NCBI RefSeq assembly: GCF_026914185.1 | Contig: NC_070566.1 | Coordinates: 1,302,001 to 1,366,000 of the forward strand | Reading direction: 5' to 3' | Source: Puccinia triticina | Lineage: Eukaryota > Basidiomycota > Pucciniomycetes > Pucciniales > Pucciniaceae | Length of the DNA stretch: 64,000 bases | Part shown: piece after piece, positions 1 to 9,175 of the stretch | Layout: each line of letters starts with the position of its first letter | Position numbering within the stretch: position 1 is the first letter of the stretch | Position numbers and translations under genes: made by a program | Notes under the pieces: generated by a model | What the model saw: only the letters and a program-made list of their open reading frames with translations | What the model was told of the DNA's origin: nothing | The model's database searches: none

Positions 1-2212
1 GGCCCTTCAAATGACAACCCATCTGCCAGTACAGCAGATCTACAGTCGCCCACCCTCAACACTCAAGCCGCTGAGCCAATGGATATAAACCCCTGGGACC
101 CCATTCCTGATGAATCACTCCAGGGCATCGGTCCCCTTCAGTCATCGACCAATCCGCCACCTCCTCATGTTTGCACGGCAGACTCCAACCGTTCCCCCGA
201 CACCTCCGCGCCGAACAATCCAGCGCACAGCCTTCATCAGACAGTACCCGATGATCCCCCCGGGTCTGGGGCTGCCAGACCCAAATCGCCAAATCTCTTC
301 ACGCCTGCGAGTCCTACCGGCCCTGCTCAAGCCTCATCTGCAACCAAAGAACAGCCATCGACCACGTCAGAGAGCCACACTGCAAACAGCGAGCCAGCCC
401 GGTCATCTGCAAGCCCTCACCCCGTCAAGCTGACCATTATCAAATCTGACCCCATCCGCGCGCAGGTATTCAGCATTCACCAGCAGTTCACCGGCTCCAA
501 ACCATCCTGGTCAAAATATCAGACCACCTGGCAGTCGCTGGTTCCGTTGCTCCAGAATCGCGCACATATGATGGCCCCACCAGCTCCACCTACGCAGAAA
601 TTCCATTTCCAACGCACAGGTGGTTCATATGGCGGATGGGTACAAACTATCACCGAACTTGGTAAGCACCTTGCTTTAATAAAACCGTTACTTGCTAACT
701 AACATTATGTTTCCCAGCGGACGGGTTCTTAGCGCCATGTGCCAGCAAGCAGTGGTATTGCCCCGACCTCATCGACTTCCCCAAGCTCTCTAGCTTTGGG
801 GACAAGACTAATGACCTCTGACCCGGGTCATTCATCCCAACACTCACCAAAACTCCCCATCCGGAATCAACAATTGTCCGCGGCCTCTTTCGGCTCCTCA
901 ACCCTCCCCGCCGCTTGCACACTGACTGGGCAAGGCTCGTTGCCGCTTCTGTCGAATTCATGGCAGACACCACATTCCGACCACCAAAAATCAGTTCATC
1001 TCAAGAAAATGATCATGTTGCTCAAGGTGTCGCGACCCTTGCATATCTCGATGCCGTTAAGAACTCGTCCCCCGCCTTTGACCCTCCAAACCCAACTGGT
1101 GACCCTTCCGACGTCTCCGCGCAACGTTTACACTCCGTCGACGTGATCCACGAATTTCGGAATGTTGTCATCGATGTTATGATGGCGTACATCATCCTTC
1201 AGACCCACTACCTGAGTGATGCACCTTTGACACCTGCTCAGAAAAAAGCAAACACCCGAAGCAATCAGCCATCTGTCAATGACACGATGACTCCGGTCCA
1301 GAAGGCTCCTTCAGACCTAGCCAATCCCACAGCCCACGCACAACACTGGGTCGCTACGCTAACCATAGCGGTTAGCGTAGCGTAGCGCAGCGCGAATGCG
1401 CTATTTTTTAGCGTAGCGTTAGCGCAATTGCACGCATATGCGCTAACGCTACGCGCACGCGGTGCGCAGCTATTTTAGCTGATAGCGTAGCGTTAGCGCA
1501 GATGCGCGCAATTGCGCTAACGCTACGCATGCAGGGCGCAAAAGAGCGCGCGCTACGCTGCGCTACAGCGCCTTTAGCGGGAAAAAAGGGCTTTTTTTCG
1601 CTAAAAGCGCTGTAGCGCAGCGCAGCGTAGCGTAGCGACTGTAGCGGCGCGCTAACGCTAACGAAGAATTGGCGCGCTGTTAGCGCCGCTGAAAATTAGC
1701 GCAGTGTAGCGGCGCTAACAGCGCGCTAACGCTATGCAAAATAGATGGGCGCTTTTTGCCGCTACGCTAACGCGTAGCGTAGCGTAGCGACCCAGTGTTG
1801 CCACGCAGCACATCACCTTCAAAATTACCAACGCAAACAGAATTTCCAGCCGCTTGTGTATTTTGTCCTTGCTGGAGTCCGCGGGCTGTTTGTCACTTCA
1901 AGAGACCACCGAGTTGCTGGAATCTTGACTTGTATGTCGTTCATCCAGGCAATGTCCGTCATCAGACAGCACTCGACAACACCACACACGCCTGAAGAAT
2001 CAATCTGGAAACATCTTTCTGCGTATCTGGTACAGATCTTTCGACCTCTCTTTGAGTCTCGCGATATCCTCTGCCCCATGGCTCAAGTTAAAGCGCCAAC
2101 TCAGTTTGAGCTTGCGGAGGCGATCACCAACGATTTTCTCAATCGATGGGGGGCTGGGAACCCCACATCGCCCTTTCTCCTGCCTTGTGCACCTGCAGAA
2201 ATAAGCAATTGA
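1..2212 (+). pseudogene. Gene A of giant CACTA family, 5'-partial and disrupted
   Basis: Unknown protein family; I recognise no domain. The frame is open from base 1, so the 5' part lies outside the window. Exon 1 ends at 661 and an intron 662-717 (GTAAGC...CCCAG) rejoins the frame at 718. The N-terminal part is Pro/Ser/Thr-rich and probably disordered. The conserved blocks (SWSKYQTTW, WYCPDLIDF, HTDWARLVAAS, QNFQPLVYFVL, RGLFVTSRDHR, ELAEAITNDFLN) match the copy at 25382-21758. Two lesions are visible. TGA at 819-821 stands where the sister has an Arg codon (CGA to TGA fits). A 460-bp MITE (1341-1800) splits the last exon; without it and one TSD the frame continues in phase into QNYQRKQNF. 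It ends at TGA 2210-2212 and faces the convergent F2 gene. Confidence 0.75.
1341..1800. mobile_element. MITE built of GCTACGC/TAGCG repeats
   Basis: The ends are CAACACTGGGTCGCTACGCTA and its inverse, flanked by a 7-bp direct repeat CCACGCA at 1334-1340 and 1801-1807. The interior is almost wholly made of short GCGTAGCG, TAGCGC and GCGCTAACG repeats in both orientations, so either strand could fold into a very long hairpin. It has no coding capacity. It interrupts the last exon of gene A and brings in stop codons. A 7-bp TSD is unusual (hAT elements usually give 8), so the superfamily is not assigned. Confidence 0.8.
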
Positions 2213-3101
2213 CCATCCTGGTCATGACACAGTAAAGGTGTAACTTGTACCTTCAGATTCCTCTCTCTGCGTGTCAGATATCCATTCATGCCGCTGCATC
2301 ACTGTTTTCTGCTATATTATCTCACTGATCTCCCTGTCTGAATCCACGGTCAAAATAGCGCAAATGAAACATCTTGTGTTCGAATTGTTGGCCATTTGTT
2401 GTATTCCTCGCGCGCGAAGCGCTAGTATGTCTCTTTACTCTCAAGAAATTCCCATGCCCCGGGTCAGAGGAGGCTCATCACAACAAGAGTGTGATTTTAT
2501 TAGGCAGACATATAATGTCAGCCAGCGAGGAGTATTTGCCCTGGGTGGTAGTCAATCAAGCCAATGAGCTATCTGCTATTCCAGAGATCACTACTTCAGT
2601 TGTTGCTGGCTGACAAACAACCATGAGAGCAGTAACAGAGCATGAACCAAGTAGGCCGTCAGACAATGAGAAAGAGATAGAAAACAGCAAATTGGAAACT
2701 GCCTGGGAGGGGAAGGTAAATCGACCCCATCTCTGTGTCCCGACGGTCATGCAGTGGTGTGATGAACCTTCTTCCGGCGGTTTTGCTTGGTTCTTGATTG
2801 CCCGTTCCAATTGTTCACTTGGAGTTTGAAACGGTTTTTGGGACAGTTCCTCAAGCCGTAAACAGTCTTATTGCATCGCTGCAGCTTTGTCGCATATTCA
2901 ACCTGCAACCACCACATCTCATTAGCTTCCAAACGGCAAAATTAGCCAGCAAATTGCGTACACCCAAGGCAAACAACCCTGTGTCACAGTGTGACCTTTC
3001 CTCCACCGCACCTCCAAACCGAATGGAATCCCCACGTCAAAGAGTCTGAAACGCCTCGTGTGCTTGGCCGTGCCTCGCGATGAGCTTGATGTGAGCCGGC
3101 T
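2213..3101. other. Intergenic gap between convergent genes A and F2
   Basis: This lies between the 3' ends of A and F2 in CACTA-1. Small open frames occur but none resembles a known protein or recurs in the matching gap of CACTA-2 (20914-21757). I see nothing else to name. It probably holds the polyadenylation signals of both genes. Confidence 0.4.
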
Positions 3102-3698
3102 TCAACTGTAAGATTTGAAGTGAGTTCCTGTGGGCCTGCTGCACTGAGAACTGTTATCATGGTTACATGGGGGAGTACTGACCAGATGAAAGTCCTGATC
3201 AACAACCTCAATGTGCCCAACACAACCTACAATTGGGTTTACGTGGACCTTCACAACATAGACCGTCCCAAAGGCATTTGTCCTTTCAAATTCTTGAGCA
3301 AGAGGAAACTCTCCGCGATGAACCTGCCACTCCAGCTTCTCCACACGTATAATTGGAGAAATTGAGTTGACGGGTACAAGAAGCTGGCCGGAAAAGAAAA
3401 TCTGGGTGCAGAAGTCATATAATATTGCAGGAACTGTTGTAGATGTGGCTGACGAGTCGAGGATAACTCTGTACTCATGGTAGGACCTAGAACAAACTTC
3501 CGGGGGGAGCTGATGCGAAGCAATGACCGTATTTATCTCTATCTTATTTCCGACATATTTGATGTTATTCGGATCAGTATTCAAGAGATGGATATTGCCG
3601 GACACCTCAATCATCTTCAAGGGTATCACAAATGGATGGATCAGATCGGGCGATGCTTCAGTTGCCCCATGCCCAAGTAGGTTGAAAGGACAAGGCAT
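3102..3698 (-). CDS. F2: small conserved protein of giant CACTA family (CACTA-1 copy)
   Basis: 198-aa open frame of unknown function. From about residue 29 (MIEVSGNIHL) it aligns along its length with the 165-aa frame at 20416-20913. Shared blocks are IEVxGNIHL, VPAILYDFCTQ, FFSGQL, WQVHRG, FPLAQEFE, AFGxVYVxKVH and IEVVDQ. The pattern is beta-rich and compact; an OB-like fold is possible but is only my guess. Two diverged copies both open over about 140 aligned residues suggest coding constraint. The first 28 residues are not shared, so translation may begin at the internal Met. It is convergent with gene A, and a 40-bp palindrome lies about 390 bp upstream of it at 4091-4130. Confidence 0.65.
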   Translation of the reverse strand: MPCPFNLLGHGATEASPDLIHPFVIPLKMIEVSGNIHLLNTDPNNIKYVGNKIEINTVIASHQLPPEVCSRSYHEYRVILDSSATSTTVPAILYDFCTQIFFSGQLLVPVNSISPIIRVEKLEWQVHRGEFPLAQEFERTNAFGTVYVVKVHVNPIVGCVGHIEVVDQDFHLVSTPPCNHDNSSQCSRPTGTHFKSYS

Positions 3699-4090
3699 AT
3701 ATACACTTCTAGGTCAGGAATCAGTTGTTGGCCGCGAGAATGATTGGCTATGACCAAGCCTGCCTATGACCAGCCAACAAAGGGAAAGCTTTGCACTGTG
3801 CCTCGGCATGGTGCAGGTGATTCCACAGATTCCACAGGCAGTTAATGTTCTGCACATGAAATTAATCACACGTGCCAGTCCCCACTCGCCTTTGATCACT
3901 CTTATCTTTGGGTGCGTCAGTTCTGTTGTGAATAATCAAACTATTCTTGTTTGGGTGCATTTGTTGCCCCTTGTGGTTGTTGGGTTTGCCCCGCCTGCCC
4001 ACAACCAAGCCTTTGTTCATTCTCCTTGATGCCCCAAGGCCATTGAGCCCCGGCCCCTCACCTGTCCGGTAACTTTTTGTGAGGCCGCAT

Positions 4091-4130
4091 ATGTCCACCG
4101 TAACGTACGGCCGTTCATCGTGGTGGACAT
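4091..4130. repeat. 40-bp intergenic palindrome P1
   Basis: Near-palindrome with outer arms ATGTCCACC...GGTGGACAT and GC-rich centre ACGGCCGT. It is one of seven related copies, all inside CACTA-1 or CACTA-2. It sits upstream of F2, at nearly the same distance from the element end as P2 in CACTA-2. It could act as a cruciform or protein-binding site, or as a hairpin in RNA. Confidence 0.7.
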
Positions 4131-5915
4131 GATCTCGCGTCCAACATGGGAGAGGCCCATCAACTTTTCACCAGTTTGATGTCCCCCCTCCACGTCTTAG
4201 AACTTAATATCACCACAAAAACCTCCTCATGGCGGCCGTCATGTAACACATCGAACAGCATCACAGCATGACCTATGATCCGGTTCACCACTCAATTTTT
4301 GCAGCTGGTCTTGCTTCCTTCAAACGCAGTAGACATGATGAATCAGAGTTTTTGTGAGGTTGCCTTCTGAGCATCACATTTCTTGTGGTGGCCAACCAGA
4401 ACCCCCAATTATAACATGCATAGTCCCTGGCTGCAATGTGGTTAGCCCTCATGCCCTCACAGACAACCCAGTTGTGGATCGCTCACGCGGATGATGCCTC
4501 TGCAGGGATTGTTGCTTTCTGAATGTGACGCCAACACACATGCTGAATTCTTCCCAACCTCTCGCCCAACGCTGTTGGCCTCCACGACCCACATACCATA
4601 TTGGGTTACAAAGCCCCATTGTCAAGTTGGCTGCGCCATCTCCTGCACCGAAGTCTGCATCTGTCTTTTACTCCTGGGATCATATGGGTTGTTCAAAAAG
4701 TTGGCGGGACGGGTGAACTAGCTGCACCACCAACCTTCTATCTGGCCAGCCTCCCATGAGGATTCCCGCGGGAGATCACCTCTGGTTTGCCCTTCATATG
4801 ACATTAAGTTATTCTATCACAAATGCCACTGTCCGTCAGCAGAGAATAGTACATGCGCAGCTCTGATCTCAACCTCCTTGGGTGGAATTTGAACTTATCC
4901 CCGGGAAAAGACTTCCTTTTCTGGATCCCGTTCGACTCACTCGTGCTCAAGTCTACCCAGAGTCCCAACATTCAACCTAGGGATTGTGGACAATCCACCA
5001 GGGTGAGCAACCCGGAAAAAATGGTTGTAAGATAGGGGGAAAACCCTCACTTGGGTGAGGCAAGGGTTGAGACAGAGCAAACTAATCAGCAACAGCATGA
5101 CCAGCCACAGTGACAACCACCACTATTCCTTTACAATCAGGCTCTGATGTCCATGATACTCATGCTTTCATGGTAAACAATGCAGCTACTGCAGCCTGTC
5201 AGATATATCAATCCTTTACATACCTCAATATTTGTCATTGTGGAGTTTGATCAGTTAGTGGATGTGGTGGTGTCTTGGGTTTTGTGACTGTGTGCAAATG
5301 GGTAGCCCAGCAGTCAGAAGCAACTGATCAGTTTGCTGTGGCAGGCACAGCTGCAACCGGATTTTGGCAGTGCGGCCACTACGCACTGCAGGGTGGTTTT
5401 GCGGTTGGTAGGTTTGTGTTCTGGCCTCTGTCATTTCCTGTTGAATTTGTGCACTGAGGTGGAGCTTCTTAGTGCATCTTTCCAGAGGAATTCGGATGGA
5501 TCAACACGACGGATCCTTTGCACATGGGCTCCCTCAATGACAATATTTATGGAAACTGCTCATCTTAAGCTGACATGAAATGCTCCTATCTTCATACTGT
5601 GGGGATCATGCAACAAAAATGCATACCGTACTGGCAGAAAAGTCAAAATTTACATTGTCAAATAGCCAATTATCCATTGAATGTGCCATCCTTCATGCTT
5701 TTCTCTTGCTTGAGGGGTCAAAAACATTGATTTATCTAACCTGAGCTGCCACTGGGACACTTCAGATGACATACGCCTTGGGAATAACAGTCATCTCTCC
5801 CAAGTTGAGCATCTGATTCCGTTTCCAAAATTGAAACAAGATACTGGTCCAAACAAGTCTTGAAGTGCAACAGCTATACTCCAGCACCCACCAAAATCAA
5901 TCTTTCCTGATCCGG
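4131..5915. other. Subterminal non-coding DNA of CACTA-1, left of Ty3
   Basis: This corresponds by position to 17290-19881 in CACTA-2. Only short unconvincing frames are present. No domain, RNA gene or further palindrome was seen. Together with 14228-15174 it forms the right subterminal region that Ty3 split. Confidence 0.45.
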
Positions 5916-6751
5916 TGTGGTGTTCAATCTTGTACACGCGGGGTCAACTTTAGAACTCGCGACGGCGCGCGGGAGACATCAAGACGCGTGGAGGATCAAT
6001 TTTCCCGGATGTAACCCGTTTCAGGACTCAATCTTTCCGGATCTTTGGCGCGCTGGTTCCCTTTCTACAATTGCTTTTGGATCTTTTCTTTTGTTTCCTT
6101 GCTTTCTTTTATTTTTATTTTTTTTCGCTCTCAGTTGTTGTTTCATTTCTCATATGCGCGTGTTGGATGGTTGTGCTATGTGCTGGGTTGGTTTGGTTTT
6201 GTGTTTTGTTTCCTTTTGTCTGTTTCCTCTCTTTTGTGTTTGTTGCGCGCGTGGGTGTATGATGAAGGTCCCGCTGCGTGCTGCGCCCGGAGTCTAAGTT
6301 CTGTTTGAACTTAGACAATGGGACGGCACGGGAAGACTCTGAACCATAACCTTCCTATCAAAATTTTTACGGATCACCTTATCAGCGCACTCGGAGCGCC
6401 TTCTGAGCCTTATCCATCCCAACGATCGGGATACTCTTTCATCACGCACGTGGCGTTTTTTCTTGTCGATCCTCATTCTTCCTGACCCCGCCTTCCGGCG
6501 CACTTCGACGACCACGACATCCCAAACTTTCATCATCCTTCCCGGTTTCCTTTTTTTTTTTTTTTTTTTTTCCTTTCTCCTCTCAACTCACAACCCCGCC
6601 GACGCGCGCTCAATCGCCGTCGTAAATCAAACACCCCCCTACCTCATCGCTTACAGATCCCCCCTTCTTCCCGCGACCAATCCCCGGAGGGCATTTCCCA
6701 ACCTTTTCCCCTCCAACAACTGCCGCCGCCTGGCACGGACGGAGTTCCACA
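5916..6751 (+). repeat. 5' LTR of Ty3 element
   Basis: 836 bp, begins TGTGGTGTTC and ends GTTCCACA. It contains pyrimidine-rich tracts, including a long T run near 6548-6570. It differs from the 3' LTR at three sites I could see (near 6309, 6318 and 6508). At each the 5' copy has TG or CA where the 3' copy has CG, which fits methyl-CpG deamination. The open frames inside are shadows repeated in the other LTR, not genes. Confidence 0.95.
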
Positions 6752-6753
6752 TT

Positions 6754-6803
6754 TGGTCCCCCGAGCCGGGATCGAACCAGCGACCTCAAGATTTACAGTC
6801 TCG
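6754..6803 (+). promoter_or_regulatory. Primer-binding site matching 3' half of tRNA-Tyr
   Basis: It begins two bases after the LTR with TGGTCCCCCGAGCC. Its reverse complement reads as a tRNA 3' half: anticodon arm with GACTGTAAATC (GTA anticodon, Tyr), extra loop, T arm with GGTTCGATCC, acceptor strand and CCA. About 48 nt are complementary, far longer than the usual 10-18. It is not a tRNA gene because the 5' half is missing. Confidence 0.85.
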
Positions 6804-6888
6804 CCGATTTTTCACGGTCTCGAGACGCTTGGCGGTCCTCTTTCTTCTTTCTTTTCTTTCTTTCTTTCTTTTTTTAGTGTTCAGCGGC

Positions 6889-7019
6889 GGAGGCATAGGA
6901 GCTTAGAAGTAAGTCCTCCCAGTTTGTGCACCTCCAGGGCGTCTGCTACACAAGTCAAAGCATTACTTTAGCCACCGCTGTGAGCCACTCGAATTTTTCG
7001 CATACTCTTTTCCAATCAG
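6889..7019 (+). promoter_or_regulatory. Splice/hairpin module 1 in gag leader
   Basis: Copy 1 of a four-copy motif. GGAGG (6889-6893) pairs with CCTCC (6931-6935), with AAGTAAGT (6907-6914) in the loop and GTGAGC at 6980-6985. GTAAGT at 6909 is a perfect 5' splice site, and a pyrimidine-rich tract ends in AG at 7018-7019, giving a possible 111-nt intron. The gag ATG (7040) is the first ATG after that acceptor, so this is probably a 5'-UTR intron. Confidence 0.6.
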
Positions 7020-7039
7020 GTCTCTTTTCCTCGCTTGCG

Positions 7040-9175
7040 ATGGCCGACCCAGTAGAAGGCGCAAGGCGCGTGAAGATCAAGCCTCAGGACAAAGGCTTGG
7101 GTTTCGACGGTACGCATGTCGAGCGGTTTCTAGCGGATTACCAGCTGGCCGCGGACTTGGACGGCGCGTCAGAGTTTGATATGGCGCAGCAAGTGCGTTT
7201 CTTTGTGCGCAAGGTTGAGGTCAAGGACGTGTTGGAGACTCTTGACGGGTACGACCCGCCGAATTGGACTTCGCTCAAGGCTGCCATGCTCGCGTACTGG
7301 GGCCAGGTCGACACGGCGCGTTTCACCTTGCCGAATTTAGAGGCCTTGGCTCAATCGTGGATTGCTAAGGGTGGGGTCTCGTCTGTGGTGGATTATCAAG
7401 ACTTTCGGCGCGTCTGGGAGCCGATACAATCCTATCTTCTTTGCAAAGCCCATATTGACTCAGTGGAGGAAATTCGGACTCTCTATTATCGATCGCTGTC
7501 AAGTGGAGTTCAGGAGCGCGTTAGAGATCACCTGATCAAGGCTAACACTATGATCACTACCCTTGATAACCGATTTAAGCTTCCCGCTTTCGAGATCTTG
7601 AAGACCGCGGTCGCGGAGGTGATGAAAGGCCAAACGGCTTTGACTTTTGAAGACGCAAGGACTTCTTCACCTGTTCCCGCAGGTCCTTTTCAGCAGGCCA
7701 ACGACGTCATGCGGAAGATTGAGCAAGATCGTCGCCCTAAAGCTCCCGCCGCGTCAGAGAAGCCACCCGCTACCATCGACGACATCTCCCAGATGCTGCA
7801 ATCTTTTGAGCAGCGCTTGGAGAAGAAATACGGTGCTCAGCCTCCTCAGTCCTCTGGCAAGGTACCGCCGGCGGAGCGCGGTCCTTTGGTTTGCTACTAC
7901 TGTCACCGTGAAGGGCACGGTACCGGACGCTGTTTCGAGCTCAAGAAAGACAAAGAAGCCAATCTGGTCGAGCAGAAGGGCAACCATTTCTTCTTGCCCA
8001 ACGGGGCACTTATCCCTTTCGATTCCTCGCGGCCCATTCGTCATGTGGTCGCCTCTTTCCAACCTCCCCCTACCGCTAGCGTAGTCACGCCGGAATTCCG
8101 CGCTACGTGTGGCTCCCTCGATCCCTGGTACCCCCCGGCTGTCACTTCGCAGTCTTTTTCTGGATCCTACGAGGCGGATCCTGCGCGAAAGAAGCACGAG
8201 GCTCCAAATCCTTACAAGGCGCCTGCGGTTCCTCCTTCAGCCGTGCGGAAGCCGGTTAAAAAGTCTACGGCGCGTGCTCCCAATTCTGAAGTAGATGACT
8301 CAGATATGGAAGCTGAATTGTTTGAGAGGGTTCCTGCTTCTCCGACCGCGGGCCCTTCTTCTCCCGAGCAGTCTTCTTCCGAGCAGCCAGCCAAGCCTGC
8401 TAGCGCTGCGCCCAAGGTGCGCTTCGAGCGCGGTATCTCCAAGGATCATCCAAACGCCGTCGAAGGCGTGCTCAAGAAGATCTCCGGTCTCAAGGTTCCG
8501 GATTTGTCGGTTTCGGAGCTTTTAGCGGTGGCACCGTCTGTCGCTGAAGGCATGAAGCGATGGGTATCGCGCAAGCGCGTAGAGGTTGGAGCGGAGGAGC
8601 TGAAGGTCTCTTCGGGTACTCTGGCTGAGGGCGTGGATTTCAAGGCGAACGGATTTGAGCCGCGGCTCTACTCGTGCCCGTTGGGCTATTTGCCGTGCTT
8701 GGTGGGAGACGAGGAGAGTAATGCATCTCCTTTGGTGGATTCTGGATCCCAGCTTAACCTTATCTCGGATGCGATGGCTAACAAGTTCAATATTAGCCCG
8801 CGCGTCAACTTTAGTTCAGCAGTCTACGGAATTGGCAATCAAGCCTGTGAACTGGTTGGTGTCGCTGAGGACGTTCCGCTCCGCATTGGCAAATCCATCG
8901 TGGGCACGTGTCACTTCTGGATCACTCGAATGGCCGGGCCCATGATCTTGGGGCGGCCCTTTCTCATGGATTTCGACGCCACTCTCAACTTTTCGGCAGA
9001 AGTAGGCGAGAGGATCTTGCTCCCGGACTCAAATGGGAGGAGGATAGAGGTTTCCCTCTGCGCGACGGATTCGGGACGGTGGGAGCGCGAATTCCCTAGC
9101 AATGGGAAGAAGGCGATCCTGACGCGCTCAAACACGGCGCGCGACGACCCTGTCGAAGGGCGTCATTTTTTATGA
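7040..9175 (+). CDS. Ty3 gag-protease polyprotein
   Basis: 711 aa if started at the ATG at 7040 (MADPVEGARR). The frame is open further upstream, but that part lies in the intron-like leader. The N-terminal half is a capsid-like alpha-helical gag. A CCHC zinc knuckle CYYCHREGHGTGRC lies at about residues 285-298 and would bind genomic RNA. A retropepsin-like aspartic protease follows at about residue 565 (PLVDSGSQLNLI, catalytic DSG). It ends at TGA 9173-9175, which overlaps the pol ATG at 9172 as ATGA. Protease is therefore encoded with gag rather than pol. It acts in cytoplasmic virus-like particles. No nonsense codon is present. Confidence 0.92.
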   Translation: MADPVEGARRVKIKPQDKGLGFDGTHVERFLADYQLAADLDGASEFDMAQQVRFFVRKVEVKDVLETLDGYDPPNWTSLKAAMLAYWGQVDTARFTLPNLEALAQSWIAKGGVSSVVDYQDFRRVWEPIQSYLLCKAHIDSVEEIRTLYYRSLSSGVQERVRDHLIKANTMITTLDNRFKLPAFEILKTAVAEVMKGQTALTFEDARTSSPVPAGPFQQANDVMRKIEQDRRPKAPAASEKPPATIDDISQMLQSFEQRLEKKYGAQPPQSSGKVPPAERGPLVCYYCHREGHGTGRCFELKKDKEANLVEQKGNHFFLPNGALIPFDSSRPIRHVVASFQPPPTASVVTPEFRATCGSLDPWYPPAVTSQSFSGSYEADPARKKHEAPNPYKAPAVPPSAVRKPVKKSTARAPNSEVDDSDMEAELFERVPASPTAGPSSPEQSSSEQPAKPASAAPKVRFERGISKDHPNAVEGVLKKISGLKVPDLSVSELLAVAPSVAEGMKRWVSRKRVEVGAEELKVSSGTLAEGVDFKANGFEPRLYSCPLGYLPCLVGDEESNASPLVDSGSQLNLISDAMANKFNISPRVNFSSAVYGIGNQACELVGVAEDVPLRIGKSIVGTCHFWITRMAGPMILGRPFLMDFDATLNFSAEVGERILLPDSNGRRIEVSLCATDSGRWEREFPSNGKKAILTRSNTARDDPVEGRHFL

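Noticed and set aside
5917..6297. Hydrophobic protein frames in both Ty3 LTRs (also 13284-13772)
   Set aside because: Identical shadows of a pyrimidine-rich LTR; the hydrophobic residues come from T-rich codons.
6754..6803. tRNA-Tyr gene
   Set aside because: Only the 3' half in reverse complement is present and it abuts an LTR, so it is a primer-binding site.
6889..6985. Hammerhead or HDV-like ribozyme in the four Ty3 modules
   Set aside because: No CTGATGA or GAAA core and no HDV-type nested pseudoknot could be drawn; splice sites explain the conserved parts better.
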